Shown here: piece after piece, positions 54,743-63,357 of the stretch
How positions within the stretch are numbered: position 1 is the stretch's first letter
Layout of the letters: each line of letters begins with the position of its first letter
Assembly (NCBI RefSeq): GCF_900187455.1
Contig: NZ_FYDX01000009.1
Span: 310,001-374,000 of the forward strand
DNA: 64,000 bases
Direction of reading: 5' to 3'
Source: Pseudomonas sp. Irchel 3E13
GTDB lineage: Bacteria > Pseudomonadota > Gammaproteobacteria > Pseudomonadales > Pseudomonadaceae
Notes under the pieces: generated by a model
Told to the model about the DNA's origin: nothing
The model's database searches: none
What the model saw: only the letters and a program-made list of their open reading frames with translations
Position numbers and translations under genes: made by a program

Positions 54743-56704
54743 ATGAGCACTATGAAGATACTGTCGGCTGCTGAGCAGGCCCGGTGGGACTACCGTCAAT
54801 CGTTGCGCAATGAACCACTGGAAGAACTGCTAGCGCCCAATGTCCTTGCCATGATCGAGGGTGATCCGGACGGACTGCTCAACGCGCCGATGATTGCAAC
54901 GTCGATGATTGTCGAGATGCAGAACTGGCGAGAGTCGGCCGAACCTTTTGGCGACACCGTCTACCTGTACTGGACGCGCGAGAACGAGTCTGAGCAGAGG
55001 CTGATCGGGATGTTGTCAGTAGCGTCGGATGCGACCTTTCCTGTGCAGGTGTCCGTTGACCGGGATGATTATCTTCAGGGCCGTTTGCTGATGAGTTACA
55101 TGGTGGAGTCCAATCTCAGCGGCAACCAAAAGATCTCTCAGTCACGACTCATTACCGTCGACACCATTGCCCCCTGCGAGCCCAATGAGCCGCTGCCCTT
55201 ACAGTTGGCCACCAAGATCATCACTGACAACTACCTCGAGGAAAACGGCGGTCAACTGATCGCTACGGTTCCGGAGTATCCCGATCGTGAGCCAGGCGAC
55301 AGGTTGTTCTTCTATTGGGTGAGCGACGTCCCGGATGATCCGACGATGATCACGCCCACGCTCGGTCCGCTGGATCTGGACGCGTCGATGGAATTCGCCA
55401 TTACCCGTGACATTCTCGAACAGGCTGGGAATGGCCAATGCCTGGGCATCTATGTGTTGCTGGACAAGGCAGGCAACCGCAGCCACCTTTCCGTGTATAT
55501 CGAGGCGACTGTCGCGTTGGGACCTCTGCCGGAAAACCTCCTGCCGCCAGAGGTGCCACTGGCCAACGACGGGCGTATCGACCGTCTGGACGCACTTGAA
55601 GTCGTGGTCGAAATCCCTGTTTTCGAGAACTGGAGCAATGGCGACATGGTGCTCGTGATTTGGGGGGGCACGGCGCTTGAACCCTACCCGACCGGACCCG
55701 CGCCCCAGTTCCCGCTGCGCATTTCTGTGCCTTGGGCAGTGCTGAAGGCCAACTATGATTTCCTGGACGCTGGCGACGGCGATCAACCTCTCACGGTGAG
55801 CTATCAGGTAGCGCGTGGGGAGGCGTTGAAGTTCCCTGAAACGCCACTGAGCAAGGAAATCATCGTCAACTTGAAAGTCGTCGGGCCGGTGAACCCTGAC
55901 GAACCTGAAACAGTGAACCCGACACTTGCCGAGTTGCGAGTCGTGGGGGAATCCGGCATTGATAACCAACTCAACACCAGTGACCACGGCAAGGATGCAA
56001 CCGCCTTCATTACGTTGTATGAGGAGGCGAAGGAAGGCGATTACATCTGGGTTTATTGGAAGGGGCAGCGTGTACCGAACTATCATGTCGTCACGGCAGA
56101 AGATGTTCCAGGTACAGAAGTTTCGGTTGTTGTTCCCTGGAGCATTATCGAGGCCTCCGGCAACGATCCATTGTTGCCCGTGCATTACATCATTACTGAT
56201 CTTGCCGAGGTGAACTTCCAGCAATCACCGTCGACGTCGGTCATTGTGAAGGTCCTGACGATCACTTTCGAAGCACCTGAGTTTCCACATATCTGGACCA
56301 ATCCCGTTGGGGGGAACCGGGCAATGAATTGCAGTTCGGTTCGCAAAGAGGAAGGGGTCCGTGGTTTCTATGTGTATGTCAAACCTGACGGCAGATACCT
56401 GAGAGCGGGTGTAGAAGTCACCATGCATTGGCGAGTTACCGAGTGGCCTGATGGCGGGACAGTGGCGGGCACGGAGTTCTCGGAAGTCATCACCCTCACT
56501 CCGCAACAGGAAGTGAACGGTATTACCTGGTTTGTTCATCCTTACGAAACCTACATTTTCCCAGCGTACAGCGGGACCGAATCCGGCGTCGGAGACACGC
56601 ATGTGCAATACAGCCTGGAAGCTGGCGGTGAGGTGGTCTGGTCCGAGTACGCGAAAGAGCTCATTGGCTTGTCGTTTCCTGGCGGGGGTACTTGCCCGGC
56701 GTAG
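54743..56704 (+). CDS. Large protein of tandem Ig-like repeats, unknown function
   Basis: The 653-residue protein starts at an ATG with AAGGAGAG. It has no signal peptide and no membrane segment. Five beta-sandwich-like repeats of about 115-130 residues are marked by a G-D-x-hydrophobic-x-hydrophobic-x-W strand: FGDTVYLYW (70), PGDRLFFYW (185), NGDMVLVIW (300), EGDYIWVYW (432) and a divergent AGVEVTMHW (about 555). Domain ends carry LLDKAGNRSHLS and SKEIIVNLKV. Repeat design and the DKAGN/DRAGN word are shared with the protein at 59303, so the two are paralogues. Its codon use is less GC-biased than the core genes. Such Ig-like arrays occur in Pseudomonas surface or toxin-associated proteins; the function is not known. 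Confidence 0.8.
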   Translation: MSTMKILSAAEQARWDYRQSLRNEPLEELLAPNVLAMIEGDPDGLLNAPMIATSMIVEMQNWRESAEPFGDTVYLYWTRENESEQRLIGMLSVASDATFPVQVSVDRDDYLQGRLLMSYMVESNLSGNQKISQSRLITVDTIAPCEPNEPLPLQLATKIITDNYLEENGGQLIATVPEYPDREPGDRLFFYWVSDVPDDPTMITPTLGPLDLDASMEFAITRDILEQAGNGQCLGIYVLLDKAGNRSHLSVYIEATVALGPLPENLLPPEVPLANDGRIDRLDALEVVVEIPVFENWSNGDMVLVIWGGTALEPYPTGPAPQFPLRISVPWAVLKANYDFLDAGDGDQPLTVSYQVARGEALKFPETPLSKEIIVNLKVVGPVNPDEPETVNPTLAELRVVGESGIDNQLNTSDHGKDATAFITLYEEAKEGDYIWVYWKGQRVPNYHVVTAEDVPGTEVSVVVPWSIIEASGNDPLLPVHYIITDLAEVNFQQSPSTSVIVKVLTITFEAPEFPHIWTNPVGGNRAMNCSSVRKEEGVRGFYVYVKPDGRYLRAGVEVTMHWRVTEWPDGGTVAGTEFSEVITLTPQQEVNGITWFVHPYETYIFPAYSGTESGVGDTHVQYSLEAGGEVVWSEYAKELIGLSFPGGGTCPA

Positions 56705-56739
56705 TAAGCGGCGCCAGTAGAGCACCCTTGATGTGAATG

Positions 56740-56769
56740 CGGCGCGAATCATCGATTCGTGCCGTTTTT
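56740..56769 (+). terminator. Rho-independent terminator after the first Ig-repeat gene
   Basis: CGGCGCGAATC (56740-56750) and GATTCGTGCCG (56754-56764) form an 11-bp stem with one G-T pair, followed by TTTTT. Confidence 0.85.
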
Positions 56770-56938
56770 ATATGGCAAGAAACTGGAGATGCCGATGAAT
56801 AATACTATGCTGTGTGTAGATTTTTCCTACATATATTCGGGGTGTGCGTCATTAGTATCTCAGACCTTTCCGGGTTTGGCGCTGGTGTGATTAGCGGTGC
56901 GCCTGACGGTTGGATTTAATCTGCCAAAGGATATATTC

Positions 56939-59134
56939 ATGAAAAGTTACTCGCCGCTGCTTCGTTCTCGAGTGCCCTATGCCCGCAAATTCATTCTCCT
57001 CGCGCCACTCTTGCTGATAAGTGAGCAAGCGCTGGCACTTTTAATTGATGGGGAAACAAAAATCTTCAATGACATTTTCTTGAATGATCGCGTTGAACTG
57101 CGTAACGAGTCGGTTCTGACATTCAATGGTGGCGGCTCTGCGGCGATTACCGCGCGATCTGGTTCAGCGGTGAATCTGAATGGCGCAACTATCCAGTCGA
57201 ATACGCCTGAAGCCGCACTTTCACTACAGAACAGTTCTGCCGTGATCAACGGTGGTTCGCTCACATCCACTGGCGGTATCGGGCTTGCCGTTGCACGTAC
57301 GGCGGGTAGCCCCGACAGCGGTTCCACCGCCATCGTGAACAACGCGAGTATTACTGGCGTGGTTGGCGCAACGGTGTCAGCCAACAGCCTGCTGGAGTTG
57401 AGTGGCAGTGAACTCACCGGCACGCAGACACATGGGCTGAGGCTGCTCAATGGCGTTGCCATAGCGGGAAATGGCACGGTCATCCGAGGCGCGACCAACG
57501 GCGTGTTCATTTTTGATGAAGCCACTGCCGGCACCAGCACATTGACCCTGGATAACAGCACGGTCATTGGCGAAGGCGGTTCCGCCATTCTGGTGGACAG
57601 CGCCTTTGCTGACAGCGAGGCGATCGTCAACGTCAACAACGGCGCAAACCTGCAAGGCAGCAATGGCGTGTTGTTCGAGGTCATCGGTGACAGTACCGGC
57701 ACCCTCAATGTCTCCAACAGTGTGCTCGAAGGCGACATCGTCGCGGAGGCGGGTAGTACCGCCAATGTTTCGCTGGCCAACCGCGCCGTGCTCACTGGCC
57801 GCCTGGAAAACGTCGAGTCGCTGGCGGTCAACAGCCAGGCCCAATGGGTCATGGTCGAGGATTCCTCGGTACAGAACCTCAGCATGGGCAGCGGTGGCAG
57901 CATCAAGTTCGGCGACCCCGGCGACTTCTTCACCCTGTCGGTGGAGAACCTCTCGGGCAGCGGTATTTTCGAAATGGAGGCTGACTTTTCCCAGGGCCTG
58001 TCCGACAAGCTTGAGGTGACCGGCGTCGCCGACGGCAATCATGAAATCCTGGTCCACAGCAGCGGCGCCGACCCGCTCTCCGACTCCCGCCTGTTGTTGG
58101 TGGAAATCGCCGGTGGCAATGCGCAGTTCGCCCTGTTGGGCGGCGAAGTGGACCTGGGCACCTGGTCTTACGGCCTGGCCCAGGACGGCAACAAATGGTA
58201 CCTCGATGCCAGCACTCGCAAAATCAGCCCCGGTGCCCGCACCGCGCTGGCGATTTTCGAAGCGGGCCCCACCGTGTTGTATGGCGAACTGAGCACCTTG
58301 CGCAGCCGCATGGGCGAGATCCGCATGAACGACAGCAAGGCCGGCGGCTGGATGCGCAGCTATGGCAACAAGTTCAACGTGTCTGCCCAGGGCAGCAGCT
58401 ACAGCCAGGTGCAGCAAGGCATTGCGTTCGGTGTCGATGCGCCGCTGCCCTATGGCAACGGACAGTGGCTGATCGGCCTGCTCGGCGGCTACAGCACCTC
58501 CGACCTGGACATGGGGCGCGGCACCTCCGGCAAGATCGACAGTTACTACGCTGGCGTTTACAGCACCTGGCTGCAACCGGAGTCCGGCTACTACATCGAT
58601 GGCGTGCTGAAATTCAACCGGTTCCAGAACCAGGCCGATGTGCACTTGAGCGACGGGGCCAAGGCCAAGGGGGATTTCGACAATGGCGCGGTCACTGCCT
58701 CGCTGGAAGCCGGTCGGCATATCAAGCTGAACGATGGCTGGTTCGTCGAGCCCTATGGCCAGTTGATCGGCGCGGTCATCCAGGGACAGAGCTACGACCT
58801 GGACAACGGCATGCAGGTCGATGGCGACCGCAGCCGTTCGCTGCTGGGCAAGGTCGGTGTGACGGTCGGCCGTGACATGCTCATGAGCAACCAGATGCGG
58901 GTTCAGCCTTATGTCCGTGCGGCGCTGGCCCATGAGTTCATCAACAACAACGAAGCCGAGGTCAACGACAACCGTTTCGACAATGATCTGTCGGGCTCGC
59001 GTGGCGAACTGGGCGCGGGGATCGCGTTGTCGCTGACCGATCGCATCGCGGTGCACGCGGACTTCGACTACAGCAACGGCGACAAGATCGAGCAGCCCTG
59101 GGGGGCCAATTTCGGCGTCCGCTACACCTGGTGA
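56939..59134 (+). CDS. Type Va autotransporter with pertactin-like passenger
   Basis: The 731-residue protein has an extended N-terminal signal (about 1-36; KFILLAPLLLISEQALA). Its passenger is a right-handed beta-helix of Asn/Gly/Ser/Thr-rich turns (about 40-330; SAVINGGSLTSTGGIG, SILVDS-type rungs). A pertactin-type autochaperone region follows (about 335-435; GDFFTLSVENLSGSGIFEM). A 12-strand barrel makes up the last 260 residues, from MGEIRMNDSKAGGWMRSYG to the terminal FGVRYTW. No protease or lipase motif is visible, so adhesion or surface interaction is likelier. AAAGGA precedes the ATG. It has terminators on both sides and is its own unit. Confidence 0.92.
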   Translation: MKSYSPLLRSRVPYARKFILLAPLLLISEQALALLIDGETKIFNDIFLNDRVELRNESVLTFNGGGSAAITARSGSAVNLNGATIQSNTPEAALSLQNSSAVINGGSLTSTGGIGLAVARTAGSPDSGSTAIVNNASITGVVGATVSANSLLELSGSELTGTQTHGLRLLNGVAIAGNGTVIRGATNGVFIFDEATAGTSTLTLDNSTVIGEGGSAILVDSAFADSEAIVNVNNGANLQGSNGVLFEVIGDSTGTLNVSNSVLEGDIVAEAGSTANVSLANRAVLTGRLENVESLAVNSQAQWVMVEDSSVQNLSMGSGGSIKFGDPGDFFTLSVENLSGSGIFEMEADFSQGLSDKLEVTGVADGNHEILVHSSGADPLSDSRLLLVEIAGGNAQFALLGGEVDLGTWSYGLAQDGNKWYLDASTRKISPGARTALAIFEAGPTVLYGELSTLRSRMGEIRMNDSKAGGWMRSYGNKFNVSAQGSSYSQVQQGIAFGVDAPLPYGNGQWLIGLLGGYSTSDLDMGRGTSGKIDSYYAGVYSTWLQPESGYYIDGVLKFNRFQNQADVHLSDGAKAKGDFDNGAVTASLEAGRHIKLNDGWFVEPYGQLIGAVIQGQSYDLDNGMQVDGDRSRSLLGKVGVTVGRDMLMSNQMRVQPYVRAALAHEFINNNEAEVNDNRFDNDLSGSRGELGAGIALSLTDRIAVHADFDYSNGDKIEQPWGANFGVRYTW

Positions 59135-59143
59135 CACACCATG

Positions 59144-59192
59144 AAGGCCGGAACCCGGTGCCCTTGGCGGCATCGAGTTCCGGCCTTTTTTG
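59144..59192 (+). terminator. Rho-independent terminator after the autotransporter gene
   Basis: AAGGCCGGAAC (59144-59154) and GTTCCGGCCTT (59177-59187), with an inner GGTGCC / GGCATC partial stem, end in a run of T residues. Confidence 0.85.
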
Positions 59193-59230
59193 GCTTTGCA
59201 CAATCGCCATTGCCCTGCCAGCCACCTGAT

Positions 59231-59247
59231 ATTTTTGTCAGTTTCGG
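59231..59247 (+). promoter_or_regulatory. 17-bp motif shared with 54584-54600, second copy
   Basis: ATTTTTGTCAGTTTCGG is identical to the first copy and lies 55 bp before the ATG at 59303. Here it is part of CTGATATTTTTGTCAG, a 4-bp inverted repeat. It is placed as expected for a promoter or operator of the two-gene unit downstream. Confidence 0.5.
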
Positions 59248-59302
59248 GGGTGAGCCTGCCCATTGTTCAATGGGTGCTCCAGTATCCGGCGAGTGAGCTG
59301 CC

Positions 59303-60763
59303 ATGACTGATTTCAACCCTTCCCCGAATTCCATCACCGAACCCGCGGATGACGCCCGCGAATTGTCCCTTCCGATTGTGGACGCGGTCCTGCCGCCGAT
59401 CGACGGCGGACAAGAAAACCTCTTGCCGATCACGGCACTGACGGCGCCCCTGAACGTCAAATTTCCCCTCTGGCCGAATTCGGACCCCAGCCCTCAGCAA
59501 CCGGAAACCCTCGTGTTGCTGTGGAATGGCGCCGTGGTGCAAAGCAAGACCTGGACGGCGCCGATCGCCTCGGGCGATCTGTTTATCGAGTTGCCCAAGG
59601 AACATTTGCGAGAGGGCATCCATCGCTTGGGCTACCGGGTGGAGAACTGGCTGGGCAACCCCGAGGAATCCGCCCTTCTGACCCTCACCATCGACACCAC
59701 TCCCCCGGTCGGCCTTCAAACTCCCGCCAAGCTGGTGTTTCCCATGGATGTCATTTTCGGCGGAATCACCAATCGCTACCTGGAGGCCAACGACAACAAA
59801 GTCGAGGCCACCGTGCCCCGTACCTCCTACGAGTACATGCCGGGTGACCGTCTCAAAGGGTTCTGGGAGGAGTTTCCGTATGGCCAGAACCAGGTCATCG
59901 ATGTCGAGCTGACCCCGGACCTGACAGTGTCCTTCGATGGCGAGATGATCGAGCGCGAGGGCAACGGCGACCGGGCAATCACCTACCTGTTGCAGGACCG
60001 TGCCGGCAACGTGTCCAGGCTGTCCGATTTCGAAAAACTGAATGTGAACATCCTTCCCCCTGAGCCACGCCCCTTGCCAACGGTGGTGGAGGCCAAACCC
60101 GGTCACCCGGGCGAAGGCGTCCTCGACCCGAAAAACACCACCAGCGGCGTCACCGCCCGGGTCCCTGCGCAGCAGGACGATATCAGCGGCGCCGCCTTGA
60201 CCCTGCACTGGAGCGGGTTTGGCGCGCACGGCTCGTTCCAGACCAGCACGGCAAGCTCGCCGGACGGTCTGGACTTCAAGATTCCCGCGAGCGCCATTCC
60301 CGCCAACATGGGGCGTCAGGTCGAGGTCTATTACAGCGTGAAATGGCCGACCGGCGAACCGGAAGTCTCGGCGACCTATCTCCTGACCGTGCAGAAGCTG
60401 GCGACCACCACCATGATGTTGCTCAGTTGCCAGCAGGCGGGGAGCGGCAGCCTCAGTCTCGCCAGCACGCCGCAGGGCGCCAACCTGTCGATGGCCCCCT
60501 GGCCTTACAAACCGCTGACCGATGGCATGCGCATCAACCTCTGGGTCACCGGGCTGGACAAGCAGAACCAGGCGATACGTTTCGACCTTCTGAAAGGTCA
60601 GGTCGTGCCCAAGAACGCTTCTCCGGTTACCGCGGTATTGCCCAGGGCCGACCTGCTGAAGCTGCAGGTGAACAAGGTGTTCGCCACGCGGGTCGCGGTC
60701 AGTTTCGATGACGGCGAGAGCTATCTGGATTTCCGCCCGCTGGATCTCAATCTGGTGAACTAG
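59303..60763 (+). CDS. Second Ig-like repeat protein, unknown function
   Basis: The 486-residue protein has no signal peptide. It has about four repeats of the same kind as the protein at 54743: PETLVLLWNG (about 68), PGDRLKGFWEE (180), GAALTLHWSG (about 297) and DGMRINLWVTG (408). It shares the linker word QDRAGNVSRLSDF with DKAGNRSHLSVY of its paralogue. The Pro-rich N-terminus (first 35 residues) is probably flexible. Its stop lies in the ribosome-binding site (AGGAGG) of the next gene, 10 bp ahead, so the two are made together. Function unknown; a structural partner of the downstream P47-like protein is plausible. Confidence 0.8.
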   Translation: MTDFNPSPNSITEPADDARELSLPIVDAVLPPIDGGQENLLPITALTAPLNVKFPLWPNSDPSPQQPETLVLLWNGAVVQSKTWTAPIASGDLFIELPKEHLREGIHRLGYRVENWLGNPEESALLTLTIDTTPPVGLQTPAKLVFPMDVIFGGITNRYLEANDNKVEATVPRTSYEYMPGDRLKGFWEEFPYGQNQVIDVELTPDLTVSFDGEMIEREGNGDRAITYLLQDRAGNVSRLSDFEKLNVNILPPEPRPLPTVVEAKPGHPGEGVLDPKNTTSGVTARVPAQQDDISGAALTLHWSGFGAHGSFQTSTASSPDGLDFKIPASAIPANMGRQVEVYYSVKWPTGEPEVSATYLLTVQKLATTTMMLLSCQQAGSGSLSLASTPQGANLSMAPWPYKPLTDGMRINLWVTGLDKQNQAIRFDLLKGQVVPKNASPVTAVLPRADLLKLQVNKVFATRVAVSFDDGESYLDFRPLDLNLVN

Positions 60764-60773
60764 GAGGCCCAAG

Positions 60774-63290
60774 ATGAGCACGATGGCTGAATTGTTGTCC
60801 GTGATGAAGGGCAAGTCGCTGACCCTCGGCTGGGATGCGATCGTGGTGTATAGCCGTGACAAGGCCAATGCGCTGTTGCTGGACCAGACGATCGAGCGCC
60901 TCCAATCGACCAGCGGCTACATTCAGCCCATCAACGGCGAGCTGGCGCTGGAGGATATTGCCGGCACCCGCTTGCACCTGTTCGGGTTGCAGCTCTCGGC
61001 GCCTGCGCTGTCGTTCGACGCGGCGCAACGACGCAGCCAAGGCGCGACGTTGCGTTTCCCTATCGAGGGCGGAATGGTGGTGACCACCGTCGCCCCCGCT
61101 GGCGGTTTCGAGCGGGTGGTCAGGCTGGAGCAACAACTGCCGCTGGCGCAGGCAACCCTGAGCATGCACCTCGACGTGGGTCGTACCAGCGGCGGCACCG
61201 GCGCTGGCAGCGTGTTCATCGAGTTGCATGAAGGCACGCAGATCACCAGTTCGTTCGGGGACGACGACGCCACGCGCAAGGCCGTGGCGGCGTTCTTCGA
61301 GAAGATCTTCCGGGCGCTCGACAGCACTCGCCGGCGCTTCGAGCTGGGCAGCATCGGCAAAGTGGAGGTGCCCGAGCTGACCCCGGAAACATTCGATATG
61401 CGGGTGGTAACCCGCAACGCCGATGCGCGCCCCGGATCGCCGGATCACGGCGACGGCGCCATCGAGTTGTACATCCGTTTCAAGGGCGGGTCGGCGGGGG
61501 ACGACCCGGCCCCGTCCTTTCCGTTTCTGCTGCCTGACGGCTTCAGCGGCAGCCTGCTGCTATCCAGTCGCGTGCTGTTCGACAAGGTGCTCAGGCCACA
61601 ACTGCTGAAGGATATTGGCTACGGCATTGGTTTCGCCGACTACCCCGGCGGCAAGGACAACGCCTGGGTGCTCAAGGCCAATACCGGTGAGTTCGCCGCG
61701 CCGTTCGATTACCACTACACGGTGCGCAATGGCGATTTCGACGCGGTGTTTTCCAGCGACATGAAAACCACCTTCGGCGCTGAGGGCAGCCAGTTGCCAT
61801 TGACTGTGCAGGGCGATGGCGAACGCTTGCGGGTGAGCTGGAAGAGAACCACCTCCGCACCCTTCGAGCGGGTCATCCACTGGAGCTGGCCGTCCGGTGA
61901 AGAGTGGGATCATGGCGACCTGAATTTCAGCTACGACTTCAGCCTCGGCTTCTCCGTGGCGCTGGAGAGCAATGGCGTGGTCGCGTTTCATCGGTACGGC
62001 GGAACCCACTTCACCCTGAGCATGAACGGGCATGAATGGCTGCCCGATCTGGGCGGTGGGGAATTGTCGAGTATCAACGAGGTCGCCAGGCAGCACTTCA
62101 TGCCGGTGGTGGTCAAGATGTTCGAGGGCGTGCAACCGCCGGCCATCGACACGTTCGTGGCGCGCAACCTGCTGTTTCCCGGGCGCAATGCCCTGATTCC
62201 GAGCCAGGTGCATTTGCCTGGCGACCTGTTCCTGGCCGGGCAGGTCGATCATGCCTTCGCCGTGCAGCCTGCCCAGGCGATGCTCGCGGCGGGGGGCAGC
62301 CTGGTCTTCAGCACCCAACCGGCTCAGTCCGGCGTGAGTTGGAGCCTGGCTGGCGTGCGCGGCCAGCAGGGTGGGCTGGGCAGCATCGACAGCAGCGGAC
62401 GCTATCAGGCGCCCGCGGCCGACACCCTGATCCAGGGTTTCATCACGGTGGTAGTCACTGCCAGCAAAGGCTTGGGTTCAGCCAAGATCACGGCCTCGAC
62501 GGTGGTCAGCGTGGTGCGCGAAAGCGTGGCGGTCAGCCCGCTGTTCCAGGTGTGCGACGCCGCCTCATCGCGGGTCTTTTCCGCGTCCAGCATCGGCGCC
62601 GGTACGCTGCGGGCCTCCCTCGACAACCCGGGCAACGGCGGCAGCCTGACGGCGGACGGCCACAATCAGTGGCGCTACACCGCCGCGCCCAGGGATTACC
62701 GTGAATACTTCGTGCTCGACGCCATCACCCTTACCGACAGCGCCAGTGGTGCCAGCAAGAAGACCTTCGTCCTGGTGCTTCACGACATGCTCGCCTTGCG
62801 CATTCAGCTCGATGAATCATCGCCGGGGCAGGGCGGGCAGTTGCGGGCGTTCGTCGCTACCACCGAGGTGCCTGCCGCCCAGGTGGAGTGGAAGGTGATC
62901 GGCGATGGCCGGGTCGATGCTGCCGGGCGTTACTATCCGCCGGCCAACGGCATCGCCGGGTTTGATTTGATCACCGGGTTGACCGGCAAGAACGACTTCA
63001 TTCCGCCGAGCGGCTACTTGGTGATCCCGCGCACAGAGGCATTTTCAAAGGGGCTCCAGGCGAGACGCGATGCCTTTGGCACTATCCACGTCAGTTGGGA
63101 CGCGATGCCCGGTGCGGTGGAATACGAGGTGGAGGGGTTCGAACGCAAGACCACCACCACGGCGCTGAAATGCACCTGGTTGCTCGCGGTGGCGGGGATT
63201 GCGTCAATTTCGCTGAAAGGGCGGTATGCGGATGGGCGTTGGTCGGAGGCGATCGTGATTCGGTTCTTCAATATGCCGGGGGCGAACTGA
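60774..63290 (+). CDS. Large protein with P47/OrfX (TULIP)-like N-terminal half and Ig-like C-terminal modules
   Basis: The 838-residue protein lacks a signal peptide. Near the start it has LTLGWDAIVVYSRDKANALL (16-35), which resembles the GWDxVxxxSxxxxN start of clostridial P47 proteins. The later PFLLPDGFSGSLLLSSRVLFDKVLRPQLL (cut at residues 249-278) looks like the second lipid-binding-protein-like half. After about residue 495 come Ig-like modules (VQPAQAMLAAGGSLVFSTQP to about 580; 690-740) and a C-terminal fibronectin-III-like segment (IHVSWDAMPGAVEYEVEGF, 771-789). P47/OrfX proteins have the TULIP fold and accompany botulinum-type and insecticidal toxins. The family call is from memory of motifs, so moderate. 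Confidence 0.6.
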   Translation: MSTMAELLSVMKGKSLTLGWDAIVVYSRDKANALLLDQTIERLQSTSGYIQPINGELALEDIAGTRLHLFGLQLSAPALSFDAAQRRSQGATLRFPIEGGMVVTTVAPAGGFERVVRLEQQLPLAQATLSMHLDVGRTSGGTGAGSVFIELHEGTQITSSFGDDDATRKAVAAFFEKIFRALDSTRRRFELGSIGKVEVPELTPETFDMRVVTRNADARPGSPDHGDGAIELYIRFKGGSAGDDPAPSFPFLLPDGFSGSLLLSSRVLFDKVLRPQLLKDIGYGIGFADYPGGKDNAWVLKANTGEFAAPFDYHYTVRNGDFDAVFSSDMKTTFGAEGSQLPLTVQGDGERLRVSWKRTTSAPFERVIHWSWPSGEEWDHGDLNFSYDFSLGFSVALESNGVVAFHRYGGTHFTLSMNGHEWLPDLGGGELSSINEVARQHFMPVVVKMFEGVQPPAIDTFVARNLLFPGRNALIPSQVHLPGDLFLAGQVDHAFAVQPAQAMLAAGGSLVFSTQPAQSGVSWSLAGVRGQQGGLGSIDSSGRYQAPAADTLIQGFITVVVTASKGLGSAKITASTVVSVVRESVAVSPLFQVCDAASSRVFSASSIGAGTLRASLDNPGNGGSLTADGHNQWRYTAAPRDYREYFVLDAITLTDSASGASKKTFVLVLHDMLALRIQLDESSPGQGGQLRAFVATTEVPAAQVEWKVIGDGRVDAAGRYYPPANGIAGFDLITGLTGKNDFIPPSGYLVIPRTEAFSKGLQARRDAFGTIHVSWDAMPGAVEYEVEGFERKTTTTALKCTWLLAVAGIASISLKGRYADGRWSEAIVIRFFNMPGAN

Positions 63291-63314
63291 AAGCGAACCG
63301 CTTCAGGGAAGCAG

Positions 63315-63342
63315 GACTCCCGACAGCGATCTGTCGGGAGTC
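63315..63342. terminator. Hairpin between the P47-like gene and the convergent toxin-like gene
   Basis: GACTCCCGACAG and CTGTCGGGAGTC form a perfect 12-bp stem with the loop cgat in the 67-bp gap. Confidence 0.75.
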
Positions 63343-63357
63343 TGTTCACCTCTATTC

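Noticed and set aside
57377..59263. A 628-codon open frame on the minus strand
   Set aside because: Antisense of the autotransporter, which has a signal, beta-helix, barrel and terminator.
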